Assembly: GCA_963920635.1 (NCBI GenBank)
Contig: OY987299.1
Span: 133,607,373-133,671,372, forward strand
Source of the DNA: Pseudeuparius sepicola
Lineage: Eukaryota; Arthropoda; Insecta; Coleoptera; Anthribidae
DNA length: 64,000 bases
Direction: 5' to 3'
The translations under genes and the position numbers were made by a program. Numbering within the stretch: position 1 is the first letter of the stretch; the number at the start of each line of letters is the position of its first letter. Below the pieces are notes generated by a model that was not told where the DNA came from, did no database searches, and saw only the letters and a program-made list of their open reading frames with translations. Shown here piece after piece: positions 24,189 through 35,435 of this stretch.

Positions 24189-25646
24189 CAGTGTCCTCCA
24201 AAAAGTTCGCAGCATTCGCAGCATAGGGGGGGAATTTTTAATTAATGTTTTATTTTGAAATTTAATTTCGGGGTTACCTTTTACTTTTGCTTGAAAAAAG
24301 ATGAAAAATGACCCACTCAAACGTGGTCATGTGACTATCGTTATCTGTCAAAAATGACATTTAAAAAAATATATCGCCAAAGATTGGTTTATTTGTTAAA
24401 ATATCAAAAAGTTTTACTTGAAAAAGTTGTTTCCTTTTCAATTTTACGTAAGTGTACCAAATTTGAACACTCTAATAAAAGATTTAGTTTTTTGCCAATT
24501 TTTAATAATTTTATGAAATTTCTGAAAATTTTAAAAACTTGTAACTTCGTAAAAACTTTTTTATATCACTAGCTTTATCATACTATGTATTAACTTTTTA
24601 TTACTAATTAACGACAAGAATAGGTATTTTTCAAAAGAAAATGATATTAACGCTTTAAAATTCTGTTGTTTGCTGCGAAGTTGATGTACCGTCTAGCATT
24701 TAGGGTTACATTACGTTTTCCAGTTCTAAATTGATGCCAAAATAATAATAAATTAAATTATCATCAAACTGTTTTACGTATCTAAGCAAAATTCTTGACT
24801 TTTATATGGAACAAAAAATAATTATTATTACCTTTAAGTTTAATTTCGCATTAATGGATATTAATGAGTAAGCCATGAAGAAAACTGAAGCAATTGTTTT
24901 TACCATTCTCCGTATAAAGAGTATTTATTAATTAAACTGTCAAATAAAACAATTGCTTAAATTCTCTCCATGGCCTACTCATCAATATCGATTAATGCTA
25001 AATTAAACTGAAAAGTAATAATTATTTGTTCCATAAAAGTCAAGAATTTAGCTTAGATACGTAAAATAGTTTGATGATAATTTAATTTATTATTATTTTG
25101 GCATCAATTTAGAACTGGAAAACGTAATGTAACTAAATTTATACCCTAAATGCTAGACGGTACATCAACTCCGCAGCAAACATAACAGAATTTTAAAGCG
25201 TTAATATCATTTTCTTTTGAAAAATACCTATTATTATCGTTAATTAGTAATAAAAAGTTAATAGAATGATAAAGTTAGTGATATAAAACAGTTTTTACGA
25301 AGTTACAAGTTTTTAAAATATTCAGAAAGTTCATAGATATTAAAAATTGGCAAAAAAACTAAATTTTTTATCAGAGCGTTCAAATTTGGTACACTTACGT
25401 AAAATTGAAAAAGAAACAACTTTTCCAGTAAAACTTTTTGATATTTTAACAAATAAACCAATTTTTGGCGATATATTTTTTTAAATATCATTTTTGACAG
25501 ATAACGATAGTCACATGACCACGTTTGAGTGGGTCATTTTTCATCTTTTTTCAAGCAAAAGTAAAAGGTAACCCCAAAATTAAATTTCAAAATAAAACAT
25601 TAATTAAAAATTTCCCCCTATGCTGCGAACTTTTTGGAGGACATTG
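24189..25646. mobile_element. TA-flanked fold-back element, CAGTGTCCTCC ends
   Basis: It starts CAGTGTCCTCCAAAAAGTTC and ends GAACTTTTTGGAGGACATTG, with TA at 24187-24188 and 25647-25648. The inverted arms cover almost the whole element, meeting near 24930. The right-hand TA is also the left-hand TA of the next element. Confidence 0.85.
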
Positions 25647-25871
25647 TACAGGGTGTCCCATTTTGGGTGTTTTTAGGTGTTTTTCTCAAAAATCTCAGTT
25701 ATTATTAAAGCTAGAGGGTTGCGGTTTTGCACGTCACCGTACTACTTTTTTGAGGGGAATTTGGTGGACCGATCAGATTTTAGATAAGTTTTATAGTTTC
25801 GGCGCATTGGTGCAGGACTGAAATTTTCGATTTTTTGGAAACCTCTCTCCTGGCTACAACTTATACAACTA

Positions 25872-26104
25872 TATGTCGACAAATTTAATCAACTATTTTT
25901 ATAGATTTTTTGGCGTAGAATCGAATGGAATAATTAGTTTTTTGGTAGCGTTAATAGTTTTTGAGATATGAACCAAAGTTATATTTTTTAAAATGGAAAC
26001 CATAGTTCATATCTCAAAAACTATTAACGCTACCAAAAAACTAATTATTCCATTCGATTCTACGCCAAAAAATCTATAAAAATAGTTGATTAAATTTGTC
26101 GATA
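25872..26104. repeat. Hairpin inside the fold-back element
   Basis: ATGTCGACAAATTTAATCAA and the following 95 bp pair with an inverted copy ending TTGTCGATATA. The loop is about 30 bp. Confidence 0.75.
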
Positions 26105-26108
26105 TATA

Positions 26109-27627
26109 CACTGTGTCCCGGATAAGAATGAACAGCATGGGGATATTGCAAACGGTGAGAGATAGAGCAACGGTTAAATGGGAAAAAAGTTGCGCAATTT
26201 CGAGGTCAATAAAATGGCACAAACAGATTTCTAATATCTTTTTTTGTTTTTGAGTTATTTTGAAAAAAGTAAAATTTTGCGTTTTCGATTTTATTTTTTT
26301 CTGAAGTTGTTATCACAGATAGAAAAAAAAAGAAAAACAGTTTCTCATGGCACTTTTTAACGGGCTTTAAGATGGCGTTTTTATATTTGTTCTACAACGT
26401 TTCGTTTTTGAGAAACCATCTTATCATCTCAACTTTATTTATTTTTTTAAATACGGACCTTTTTTTTGCAGATTTTGAAAGCACTTTTCATTGCAAATAC
26501 CATGATGTATAACACGAAATATTTTTAAATTGTTTTGAGACAATTATACTGAAAATTCCCTTTTTTCCATTCATTTTTCTCTAATGCGGCCCTGTATTTA
26601 ATAATAAGAAGTCTAAATATTAATCAGTATTGTCAACAATTTAACTTACAACTTATCTTTCGATTATTGGAGAACTAAAAAAAGGACGGCAAAGACTAAT
26701 AACAGTCACATGCAATAATAAAAAATAAATAAAAACCCTCACCTAGAAGGCTTTGAAACAACGAAACCAACCCCTTGTCATTTGTCATAACTCCCACTGT
26801 ATCATTTAGTTAACAATTTGTATCATTAGAAATGGAGGGTGCTTTTTCAAATGGGGACACATTTAACATGTCATCATGTTATATCTTGCGTCACAGAAAT
26901 AGTGTAGAGGCCGATAAATATCAAAAGTTATTGATTTCGTTGGCTTAAAGCTTTCTTCTGACAATCACCTGACAATTAGAAAAAGCTAAGAATTTACTCC
27001 AAAACACAATGCGACACTGTTGTACAACAACAGAGGAAAACACTTACCAGACAGGGCCGTATTTAAAAATATTAAGTTTTCGAAGTAAAAATAAACTGTA
27101 AATAAATTGTTGTCAATACTGATTAATATTTAGACTTCTTATTATTAAATACAGGGCCGCAATAGAAAAAAATGAATGAAAAAAAAGGAATAATCAGTAT
27201 AATTGTCTCAAAACATTTTAAAAATATGTCGTGTCATACATCATGGTATTTGCAATGAAAGGAGCTTTCAAAATCTGCAAAAAAAATCCAGGTCCGTATT
27301 TAAAAAAATAAAGTTGAAGATGGTTTCTCAAAAACGAAACGTTGTAGAACAAATCTAAAGAAGCCATCTTAAAGCCCGTTAAAAAGTGCCATGAGAAAGT
27401 GTTTTTCTTTTTTTTTCTATCTGTGATAACTTCAGAAAAAAATAAAATCGAAAACGCAAAATTTTACTTTTTTCAAAATAACTCAAAAACGAAAAAAGAT
27501 ATTAGAAATCTGTTTGTGCCATTTTATTGACCTCGAAATTGCGCAACTTTTTCCCCATTTAACCGTTGCTCTATCTCTCACCGTTTGCAATATCCCCATG
27601 CTGTTCATTCTTATCCGGGACACAGTG
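26109..27627. mobile_element. Nested TA-flanked fold-back, CACTGTGTCCCGG ends
   Basis: The termini CACTGTGTCCCGGATAAG and CTTATCCGGGACACAGTG carry TA at 26107-26108 and 27628-27629. The inverted arms include GCGGCCCTGTATTTAATAAT and AACGAAACGTTGTAGAAC. A truncated relative is at 9125-10079. Confidence 0.85.
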
Positions 27628-27854
27628 TATAAGCTGTAGCCGGGAGAGAGGTTTCCAAAAAATCGAAAATTTCAGTCCTGCGCCAATGCGCGGAACCTAT
27701 AAAACTTATCTAAAATCTGATTGGTCCACAAAATTCCTCTAAAAAAAGTAGTACAGTGACGTGAAAACCGCAACCCTCTAGCTTTAATAATAACCGGGAT
27801 TTTTGAGAAAAACACCCAAAATGCGACACCCTGTATATCGTTGCCGTCCCTACC

Positions 27855-28069
27855 TTGCAGCCGTTGCCGACGACGAGCAATGTGCCCCCGTTAAAGGCGG
27901 CGTGGAGCCGCAGGCCGTTGCCGACGTGTTTGGTGATCGTTTGGGCGCCTTCTACGGGTACTACCATGTCTGCGGAGTCTTGTCGGTACCCGACGAAGAG
28001 CGGTGGTATAGTGGAGCGCACAAAATATATGTGGCGCGAGAGCCGGAGGACGGACGCTTTTCAGGGGAA
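27855..28069 (-). CDS. Probable penultimate exon of the Gly/Val-repeat protein
   Basis: The GC-rich open frame ends at the donor CTGCAAG|GTAGGG in phase 0. Its end contains KHVGNGLRLHAAFNGG and LLVVGNGCK, the same Asn-Gly/Val strand pattern as the terminal exons at 23794 and 22498. The 5' edge is uncertain: the frame is open from about 28069, but ACTCCGCAG near 27978 could be an acceptor, with a methionine two bases later. Splicing to 23794 would skip a 4-kb intron filled with fold-back elements. The link rests on frame, composition and motif. Confidence 0.4.
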
Positions 28070-28853
28070 ATGCTACGGGCGGTTATTCACAATGGGTGAT
28101 ACTGGGCCCAGTGGCGTAGGTTAGATTCGCTTTTACGGCGCTCCGACAGATTTGTACCGTTTTTAGGCGCTTAGGTCAGGGAAATTACGGTAAAAAATAA
28201 CGAAACCTAGACAAAATTCATAACCGCATTTTTATAATGCCATCACAAAATATTGGTAATAAATGAACGCCAGAATTGTTTTCTTCATTTTCTTGTTGTA
28301 CTAAAGACCGCATAAATATTAACTGCGAATTTTAAGCTGCATTTATTAGTAAGTAAGGTATATAAAGTTGAGATTGATAAATTAAACAGATTACGTTTGC
28401 GCAAGTATCCGAATGATGTAAAAATGACATTTTGCGTAATACTTTGTTGGGCAAAAATATTAACTGCGTTTTTATTATTTATAATTACCAAAAATCAAGT
28501 GTTAACAGTTTGTTCTGAAATTAAACATATCGTTTCGCCGGAAATCGCATTTTAAAGAAATTTTAAGCTGTCTTTGAGAGCAAAATTATTATTAACTGGC
28601 TGATTTTTGTTAAACTTTGTAAGTGGATACTAATTGAAATTAAGCTAAAATTGGTAACGGAAGTATACAAATGACAGTTATGACATACATGCGCCCTAAA
28701 TAAATGTTTAATTTCGCTATATGTGATTTAATATAGTTATATTGTAAAATGTTAAACAAAAAAAAAACAGTTAATATTTTTGCTTTTCCTAAAGAAATGA
28801 CAAGTGACAGTTGACCTAATATGCGCCGTAAATAAATGTTTAATTTCGCTATA

Positions 28854-29760
28854 CAGTGTGGCCATTTTAGTGTGCAACATATGGGAATTTTTTTTATTAA
28901 TTGTACAACCAAAATACAAATATTGCCGAAAGTTGGTGCATGTTCGATAATCATATTAGGTGCCCTTAGAATGGTTGCAAGTTAAACAGCATACAGGGTA
29001 GGTCGAAAAATATAAAAATTGCACAAGAGTGAAGTACCCTTATTTAAAAAAATTCAGGAAAAGGTTATTAAGAAAAGTTGTTTAGAATTAAAAGCTATGC
29101 CTAAATACCAAAACATAGCCTCCTAAGAAAAAAAATTTTTTCGTCGATGAATTTCCAGTTTCTTATTAAACATTTAAAAATAAAAATTTTGCACTTTAAA
29201 TGAGAGTTTTTTAATAGACACATTATCATTACTAATGTTTTACCTTGTTCATAAGAATTATTGCGAAATTTTAAAATTTTGTTTAATATCGTTGCAACAA
29301 ACATGAAGTTTGTGATTCCCTAAAAAACTAAAAATCTAAGTTAATTTTACAAATATGCTTGAATTTGAACAAAGTTATGAGAAATTAATTTGATTTTGAT
29401 TAATTTATGAAAGTGTTTAGGGGAAATATTAAATATATATATTTTTAGAAAATTATTAATGTTTTTAAAAAATATATATTTTTTCTTAGGAGGCCATGTT
29501 TTGGTATTTAGGCATAACTTTTAATTCTGAACAACTTTTCTTAATAACATTTTGCTGAATTCTTTGAAATAAGGGTACTTTACTCTTGAACAATTTTTAT
29601 ATTTTTTTGACCTACCCTGTATGCTGTTTGACTTGCAACCATTCTAAGGGCACCTAATATGATTATCGAACATGCACCAACTTTCGGCAATATTTGTATT
29701 TTGGTTGTGCAATTAATAAAAAAAAATTCCCATATGTTGCACACTAAAATGGCCACACTG
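28854..29760. mobile_element. TA-flanked fold-back, CAGTGTGGCCATTTT ends
   Basis: It starts CAGTGTGGCCATTTTAGTG and ends in the inverted copy CACTAAAATGGCCACACTG. TA flanks both sides (28852-28853, 29761-29762). It is inserted into a satellite unit and hosts 28994-29619. Confidence 0.85.
28994..29619. mobile_element. Nested TA-flanked fold-back, CAGGGTAGGTCG ends
   Basis: CAGGGTAGGTCGAAAAATAT and its inverted counterpart ending CCTACCCTG are bounded by TA (28992-28993, 29620-29621). The arms include CTAAATACCAAAACATAGCC against GGCCATGTTTTGGTATTTAG. Confidence 0.85.
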
Positions 29761-29972
29761 TATATGATTCAATATAATATTGTAAAGTTAAACAAACAAA
29801 AAACAGTTAATATTTTTGCCTATTCTATAGCAATGAGAAGTGACAGCTATGATGTACATGCGGCTCAGATAAATGTTTAATTTTGTATATTACATTCTAT
29901 TTGTAAAAGGGAATGATCATCTGCAATAAAAACGTAGGGAATTTGGAACCTATTGGCGATACACTATTCTTA

Positions 29973-30661
29973 GTTAGCGAAACGCGCGTCGAGTGCAAAA
30001 ACAACGGTATTGGTGTGTGGATTTAAACGTAATAAGAATAATAAAAACGTAGTTAATATTTTTGCCTTTTGCCGAAATAGAAAATTATCCGATTTTTATC
30101 TCTCTTTGTCGATCTAAGTTACTTCCATATTCTTAAAATGTTTAATTTCTTAATAATGTTAGCAAGGGAAGTTTTTTACCAAAGACTCTAAAAAATCCAG
30201 TTAATTTTTGCTCGAAATTTCTAACGAAAAATAGCTGTTTTTTTTAGGTAACTCAAGGTTCCGTTTTATCAAAATGTTTAATTTTTGGTTTCTACCAACG
30301 TATTTACTTATAACTTTGATATGGTAAGCTTTGCCTAGCTTTCGGAAATTGTCGAGCGACTATGTCCAACGTTAATTGAATAATTTGACAATTAGGTACC
30401 ATAATAAAATAAACTATTGAAGAGTTGCTTGATTCTCCTCACTGTGATTGGTTGATTTCGATTTTACAACCGTTTTAGGGTGAATATGAATTCATATCCG
30501 ATCAAACATTCTGTAGGTTCATTTCCGCATTATTTTCACTTAAGGTAGTTACCTATACCATCTCACTTAACAAAGAAATTGTGTCTGTTTTGAGGAAATA
30601 CTTCTTTTGCTTAACTCCACACACCAAAACTTTGTTTTTGCACTCGACGCGCGTTTCGCTA
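29973..30661. repeat. Inverted pair with GAAACGCGCGTC, part of a Penelope-like element
   Basis: GTTAGCGAAACGCGCGTCGA, GTGCAAAAACAA and GGTGTGTGGA at 29973-30021 recur inverted at 30613-30661. They lie just 3' of the GIY-YIG remnant when read on the minus strand. GAAA, a short self-complementary stretch and GTC match the 3' half of a hammerhead ribozyme core, a motif known in Penelope-like elements. The CTGATGA half was not found. Confidence 0.5.
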
Positions 30662-30743
30662 ACCAGAAGATGATTAAGTCTAATCTACTTATTCCTAACG
30701 TATACTGTGAACTACCACTATATTATTCTTAAGTTTATACCTT

Positions 30744-31086
30744 TCAGTTTATTAACATATATGTATAAGGGGCTGTATGAGATTGGTACCTTATCTTATC
30801 TTTATTTAAACTAAATTTACATTTTGAAATTTCCAGACTTTCATAAGCGTCTAATAATCTCCTAGCAGCTAGATACTTAAGTAATTTTAAATTTTCTCTT
30901 GTTTTTGTATGATTATTTTCAAAAGCATGTTCGTCAATGCTAGATTTTCCAATCGACCATATTTTAAATGTACCATATGTTCGCTAAATCTAGTTTTTAT
31001 GGAACGTCTAGTTCGTCCAACATACTTTTGATTACAATCTGAACAGCTAATTTCATATATTCCACTTTTTTCTAAAAGATTAAATT
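30744..31086 (-). pseudogene. GIY-YIG endonuclease remnant of a Penelope-like retroelement
   Basis: The minus strand encodes SGIYEISCSDCNQKYVGRTR followed by SIKTRFSEH. These are the GIY and YVG signatures with the catalytic arginine and the Cys pair (SCSDC) seen in Penelope-like elements. A frameshift near 30940 moves the rest into another frame, which continues as SSIDEHAFENNH, LKLLKYLAARRLLDAYESLE and LNKDK before a stop at 30744. That is the usual C-terminal end of these proteins. The reverse transcriptase part is absent, so this is a 5'-truncated, inactive copy. Confidence 0.8.
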
Positions 31087-31830
31087 TCTGGGGTTAGGAA
31101 ATTACTTTATACTTTTTAGTCCAGATTTTTTATACTACCTATTATATTATTTTATTATACTTTTTGTCCTTTTTAAAAACGTGGTATATTAATTTTTTTT
31201 ATTTAAATTTTATTATTTTTGATAATTTCAATAATGGATCTAATTTTATACCTGTACAATTCCTTAAAATCTTTCTTTTTATAGATATTTGTCTGAACTT
31301 TTTTTGCTTGAAAAGTCTTAAAAAACTGTTTCTTTTGACCTTCCATGGCCGGCTACGATGTTTTTTTATACCCCCGATTTTTACTAAAACAATTTAGCGA
31401 TTTTTGTATTTAAAATCCAGGGATATTTTAATTTTCACATATTTGAAAGTATAATACCCTAATATTCCAACGACGCCACTGTCGTCCAAAGCGGAATGGC
31501 TTAATTAATTTATAATAGTAGGGGGAACTACAATCAATGATTGGCTGGTACTACTTTAGTAGTGGATTCGAGATGGGATATATTATGATCGATATGGTAG
31601 ATCACCTCGATCCACTTGATTTGCGAGGATTTCGCGTTTATACAAACAGATTGTTCGATAATACGGTTTTTTTTACAAAATTTATGACTAATTAAATTAA
31701 TATTCCCTGAGAATATAGACAAAGAAAAGTTTTTGGACACGCATATTTACTATGTGTTGACCATAAGGTTAAGGGTTATCGTGAATTTGTTTTCAGATAA
31801 AAATATTGAAATTAAACACAAAGTTTAATA
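31087..31830. other. AT-rich sequence, nothing recognised
   Basis: No gene, long inverted repeat or tandem array can be supported between the Penelope-like remnant and the second family R copy. Confidence 0.4.
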
Positions 31831-32374
31831 GTGTATTTCATTAAGAATCTGGAAATAAAGATTTTTCCGTGCGCGCGTGACAAATTCCCGTGTGAGGCGC
31901 AGCCGAATACGGGAAGTCATGCAAGCACGGAAAAATCTATTTCTGGACGTGTAATGAACGATATTTTTTATTATACTTCTTTGAAAACGGAAACTTAAAA
32001 AACATTTTATCGGCATATTATAATAAATTTAATAGACAAAAAATAAACAATGCAGACAATATAGTGTTTGGTATGTATGATGCGTTTCCATGGTTACTCT
32101 CAAATTATTTCAAAGGTGCTTTGTTGCAAATTAGTTATTGTCAGATAAGGTGAATAAAACGTCAAAAATATTAGAGAAATGTATCTAAATATTGAAACAC
32201 TTACGAATTAAAATACAAAATAGGTACATGTTAAATATCAGAGAGCATATAGAGTTTCTTAAATTTAGTTTACTTTGCTGTATATTTCTATTTTAAAGCC
32301 ATATATTCGGTATTTTTATTCAGCGCACGGAAAGTTTTTCCGTGCGCTGTTTCCGTGCGCTAGCCCGAAAAAAC

Positions 32375-33620
32375 CATCGAATTGATAAGTACAATGGAAA
32401 TCGCACAGGTACCACTTTCATTGTTGTTGTTTGGGGCAGCCAACTCTAGAGAGAGATAGGTTTCAAATGGCAATAAGTAAGACAAGGACGCCTAATGAAC
32501 GTGTCAGCTGATTCAGGCAAAGGAGGTATATAGGGATGTTGCATATTAATGGGCGAATTTAATGGGCATGTTCCGTAATTCTCTTTATTGTATGATCTGT
32601 AAATTGAGACAAATAAAATACAAATCAAAAAATAAAAGTTTATTTTAAAATAACAAAACGACAAAATATCTAGGATAAGGTATACATTTTCAACTTTAAT
32701 TACTTATAATATTTGATTTATTAATTTTTAAATTCAATTTAATAGGAAAAGCATGTAAGACAGGTAGCTTTTACATATTTTTATATATATTTTATATTGT
32801 TTAGGCATCTAACAAAGGGACCAGAACCTCAAGATTAATTCCATCTTTGACTACGAAGAGCTAGGTTCATAAGCACAATATTTTGCCAGTTTTTCCCTTG
32901 ATAGTTTCTATCATGACTTGGAAAATAAAAAACTATAGTAATTACATACTTTTTAAGTTTGCGCTGCCCAAAATTCTCTATGAAATTGCTCTCAATAAAT
33001 TGTTGACTACAAATGCAAGTAAATACTTGTAGACAGTACAAAATTTTTCCTTTTTATTGCTGCAATCCATTTGTCTCTAATATCACCTTATCTCTTGGAA
33101 AACTGCAAAGTTATTAGCAAAGATTTTTAAGACTTACGAATGAAAGAAACCCCACTATTCTTATTCTTTCCGCCCCGTTTGGTATGTACATCCAAATACA
33201 CAACAGGAGTTGACCCTCTTTTTTGTAATTTACAACTTAAACAGAAAGAATATAGCCGCATAGCTAAATTAAATTTTCTCTCCGATCTAAAAATATAGTA
33301 TTAAACCAAATTCCAACTAAGAAAACTCAACGCAGTTTTATACGAAACTGCCACCACGACACGAACTCAAATCAAATATAAATAATACAATAATTACTCC
33401 TATTCGTATTGGGACTTGGGACAGAAGGAAAATTAAAATGACGTTTGACAACGGAACTCGTTTGAAGCACAGGACACAAAAATGGAAAGTTAGGACAAAC
33501 ATCTCTTTTGTGTTATGTGGTTTTTGCTTGAATCAGCTGATTTATTTTCTATTTCACTTACTCAAGGTTGGCTGCCAGTTTCTCTCTCTACACTCCTTCC
33601 ATCTACTTGTCATTTCAATG
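32375..33620 (-). mobile_element. P-element-like nonautonomous transposon, copy 1
   Basis: The termini CATCGAATTGATAAGTA and, read inward from the right, CATTGAAATGACAAGTA are flanked by an exact 8-bp duplication GAAAAAAC (32367-32374, 33621-33628). An 8-bp duplication, ends that start with CA, and a THAP domain at the 5' end of the coding strand all fit the P superfamily. Most of a transposase is missing. Copy 2 is at 42661-44031. Confidence 0.8.
32954..33205 (-). pseudogene. Decayed THAP exons of the P-like element, copy 1
   Basis: The minus strand reads CVFGC (C-x3-C), then NKNSGVSF after a frameshift, a GTAAGT donor, a TTTGCAG acceptor, [16 protein letters not shown] and CICSQQF before [16 protein letters not shown]. 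These are the ordered THAP landmarks spread over two exons and three frames. Compared with copy 2 there is a 4-bp insertion after CVFGC and a 1-bp deletion at the SFH position, so the exon cannot be translated intact. Confidence 0.7.
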
Positions 33621-33690
33621 GAAAAAACCCATCTTTCATTATTGCTAAAACATATGAAAATAAGGTGTTTTCAAAGAAGTATAATAAAAA

Positions 33691-35435
33691 GTTTGTTTCG
33701 TCAAATTTGTCAATGGTGTGTTTATGTACATGGATTCAAATGCCGAAAAAAAAAGAAACTGAACTCTTTTAGGTTAGGAATCACCTTTTATAAAACTGTT
33801 AAAAAACAAAACAATCTTTACAATTATTATTTTTTTCAATTTTTAGAAAATATTTACGGTGTTTTTACAATAATTATTTGTTGGCATTATTTATTTATTC
33901 TTAGAGTTATTAGTTATTCACCGTCTTTCCCATATCGATTAGTCAATGGTACAGCTGTGACAACAAGTGACATCATAAAATGTGAACTACCCAAAAATTG
34001 GGAACATACTTAAATGCTAGATACTATTTACTATTTGCATGTCAATCTTTGGAATCCGAGAAATACATGTTTTCATTTTGTTTCTGAAGCGTAGGTATTG
34101 GGTTTTTTCACGGATGTTATGATGTATTATATTTCCAAGACGCATATCTATGTGGGCAGGTCTGAAAATTTTTAAACGTCGTGCATAAAATATGGTATGT
34201 ATCGCAAGGGCAAACAACATTTATATGTCAGAAGTTTGACATTTCATCAAAGTATAAAAAAGCAGTTTCAGGTTGTGTTCTTCAACAGAACTTTTTTTTG
34301 GTCGGTAGTGTTTGTTGGCTATTTTCTTTATTAATTATACTTTACAAAAAATGAAAATTATATTAAAAATATGGATTTACTTATTATTTTACTGTAAAAA
34401 AATAGCCATAGCTACTAACTACTACTGTTTCATGTTAAACCAGTATCAAAACGAACGAATCAAATTACAAGGTAAGCACTAATTTTATGATAATGATAGT
34501 TTTTAGCTGATGCATACCTACCACCAATAGGAAGCATATTAGTACTACCTACCTACCTACCTACCTATTATTATTACCAAGTAATAAACAAAAGGGGATT
34601 TTTTATTTTAATTTCAACTGCTGAGTCAGACATGATGGTTTTATTATAAAATTGCAGGGATAATACAAGGTGTTTCTAAATTATGGTGTCAACGTAATAT
34701 GGCAGGTAGAAAATGTCATTTTGAGCAAAAAGTTTCTTTTAAACATTGGTTCAAAAATGCATAATAAAGGTACACTTTATTATGTATTTCTATATATTAA
34801 TATTTTTCAGATTACTTTGATCTTCATAATATGAAATAGTATCATTCAGGAGAGAATATTATCAGTGACTATAGAAGAATAGTCACAAAAATAATGTTGC
34901 TGTTTTTTTGGTAGATTTTAATAAAAGAAAATTAGTAGACCCACTTTAATTATTTAGCGAAAATTGGGGGAGGGTTCATGATACGCCACTAGAATGTTAT
35001 ACTTTTTGCATGTTATTTTTAAAAAAGTAGGCCGGGGCGATGTGTTAAGGCCACTTCAGTGTAGGTATATATAGAAATTAGTTTCGGGTGCGAAGGGACA
35101 ATTTTTGTAAATTTCTTTCAAATAGTGCATCTTTTAAAATATTATCTAAATATTAATTATAATAATAGCTGAATATTCCTTCTCGCATTTATACCTATCC
35201 CTTTTCTACTTATTTGATTTCTCATTATTACGGATATACATATTCCTATACACATTCTTCGCCTGGCCTGCCAGTAGGTACGGTAAAATATTTCTTGGCG
35301 CCACTTGCCTAACCGAACCTTTCATAAAAATAATAAATAAATCTTCAAATACAAATTAGTACTAATCTATTCATAAAATAGACTCTGGGAATCCCCTATT
35401 CTTCTAATCCATGGCGCACGCAGGCATGCATCACC
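33691..35435. other. AT-rich sequence without a supported gene
   Basis: It contains a (CTAC)5-type microsatellite near 34548-34567 and no recognisable coding exon. The 191-codon frame at 33438-34013 runs out of the P-like element and is chance open sequence. Confidence 0.4.

Larger units (their letters stand above)
25649..27833. mobile_element. TA-flanked fold-back element hosting another element
   Basis: The ends are CAGGGTGTCCCATTTTGGGTG and GCGACACCCTG, followed by TA (27834-27835). The arms match through AGCTAGAGGGTTGCGGTTTT and GAAACCTCTCTCC. Inside lie a 233-bp hairpin (25872-26104) and the nested element 26109-27627. Its right end falls 20 bp beyond the splice donor of the exon at 27855, so it lies in that gene's intron. 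Confidence 0.85.
28650..29890. repeat. Three-unit satellite of about 150-170 bp, split by an insertion
   Basis: Units share AAATAAATGTTTAATTTCGC, GTTAAACAAA, CAGTTAATATTTTTGC and GAAATGACAAGTGACAG. Unit 2 is interrupted by the fold-back at 28854-29760, after which the unit resumes exactly (TTCGCTA then TATGATTC). Confidence 0.65.
31831..33690. mobile_element. Family R repeat, copy 2, split by a P-like element
   Basis: The left part (31831-32374) matches copy 1 at 11537-12148, and the right part (33621-33690, ATCTTTCATTATTGCTAAAA onward) resumes at the matching base. The gap is exactly the P-like element plus one copy of its GAAAAAAC target. Its hairpin loop reads GAGGCGCAGCCGA, the reverse complement of the loop in copy 1. 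Confidence 0.8.

Noticed and set aside
33438..34013. A 191-codon plus-strand frame
   Set aside because: It runs from within the P-like element across its end into the family R remnant and unrelated DNA, and is antisense to the THAP exons.
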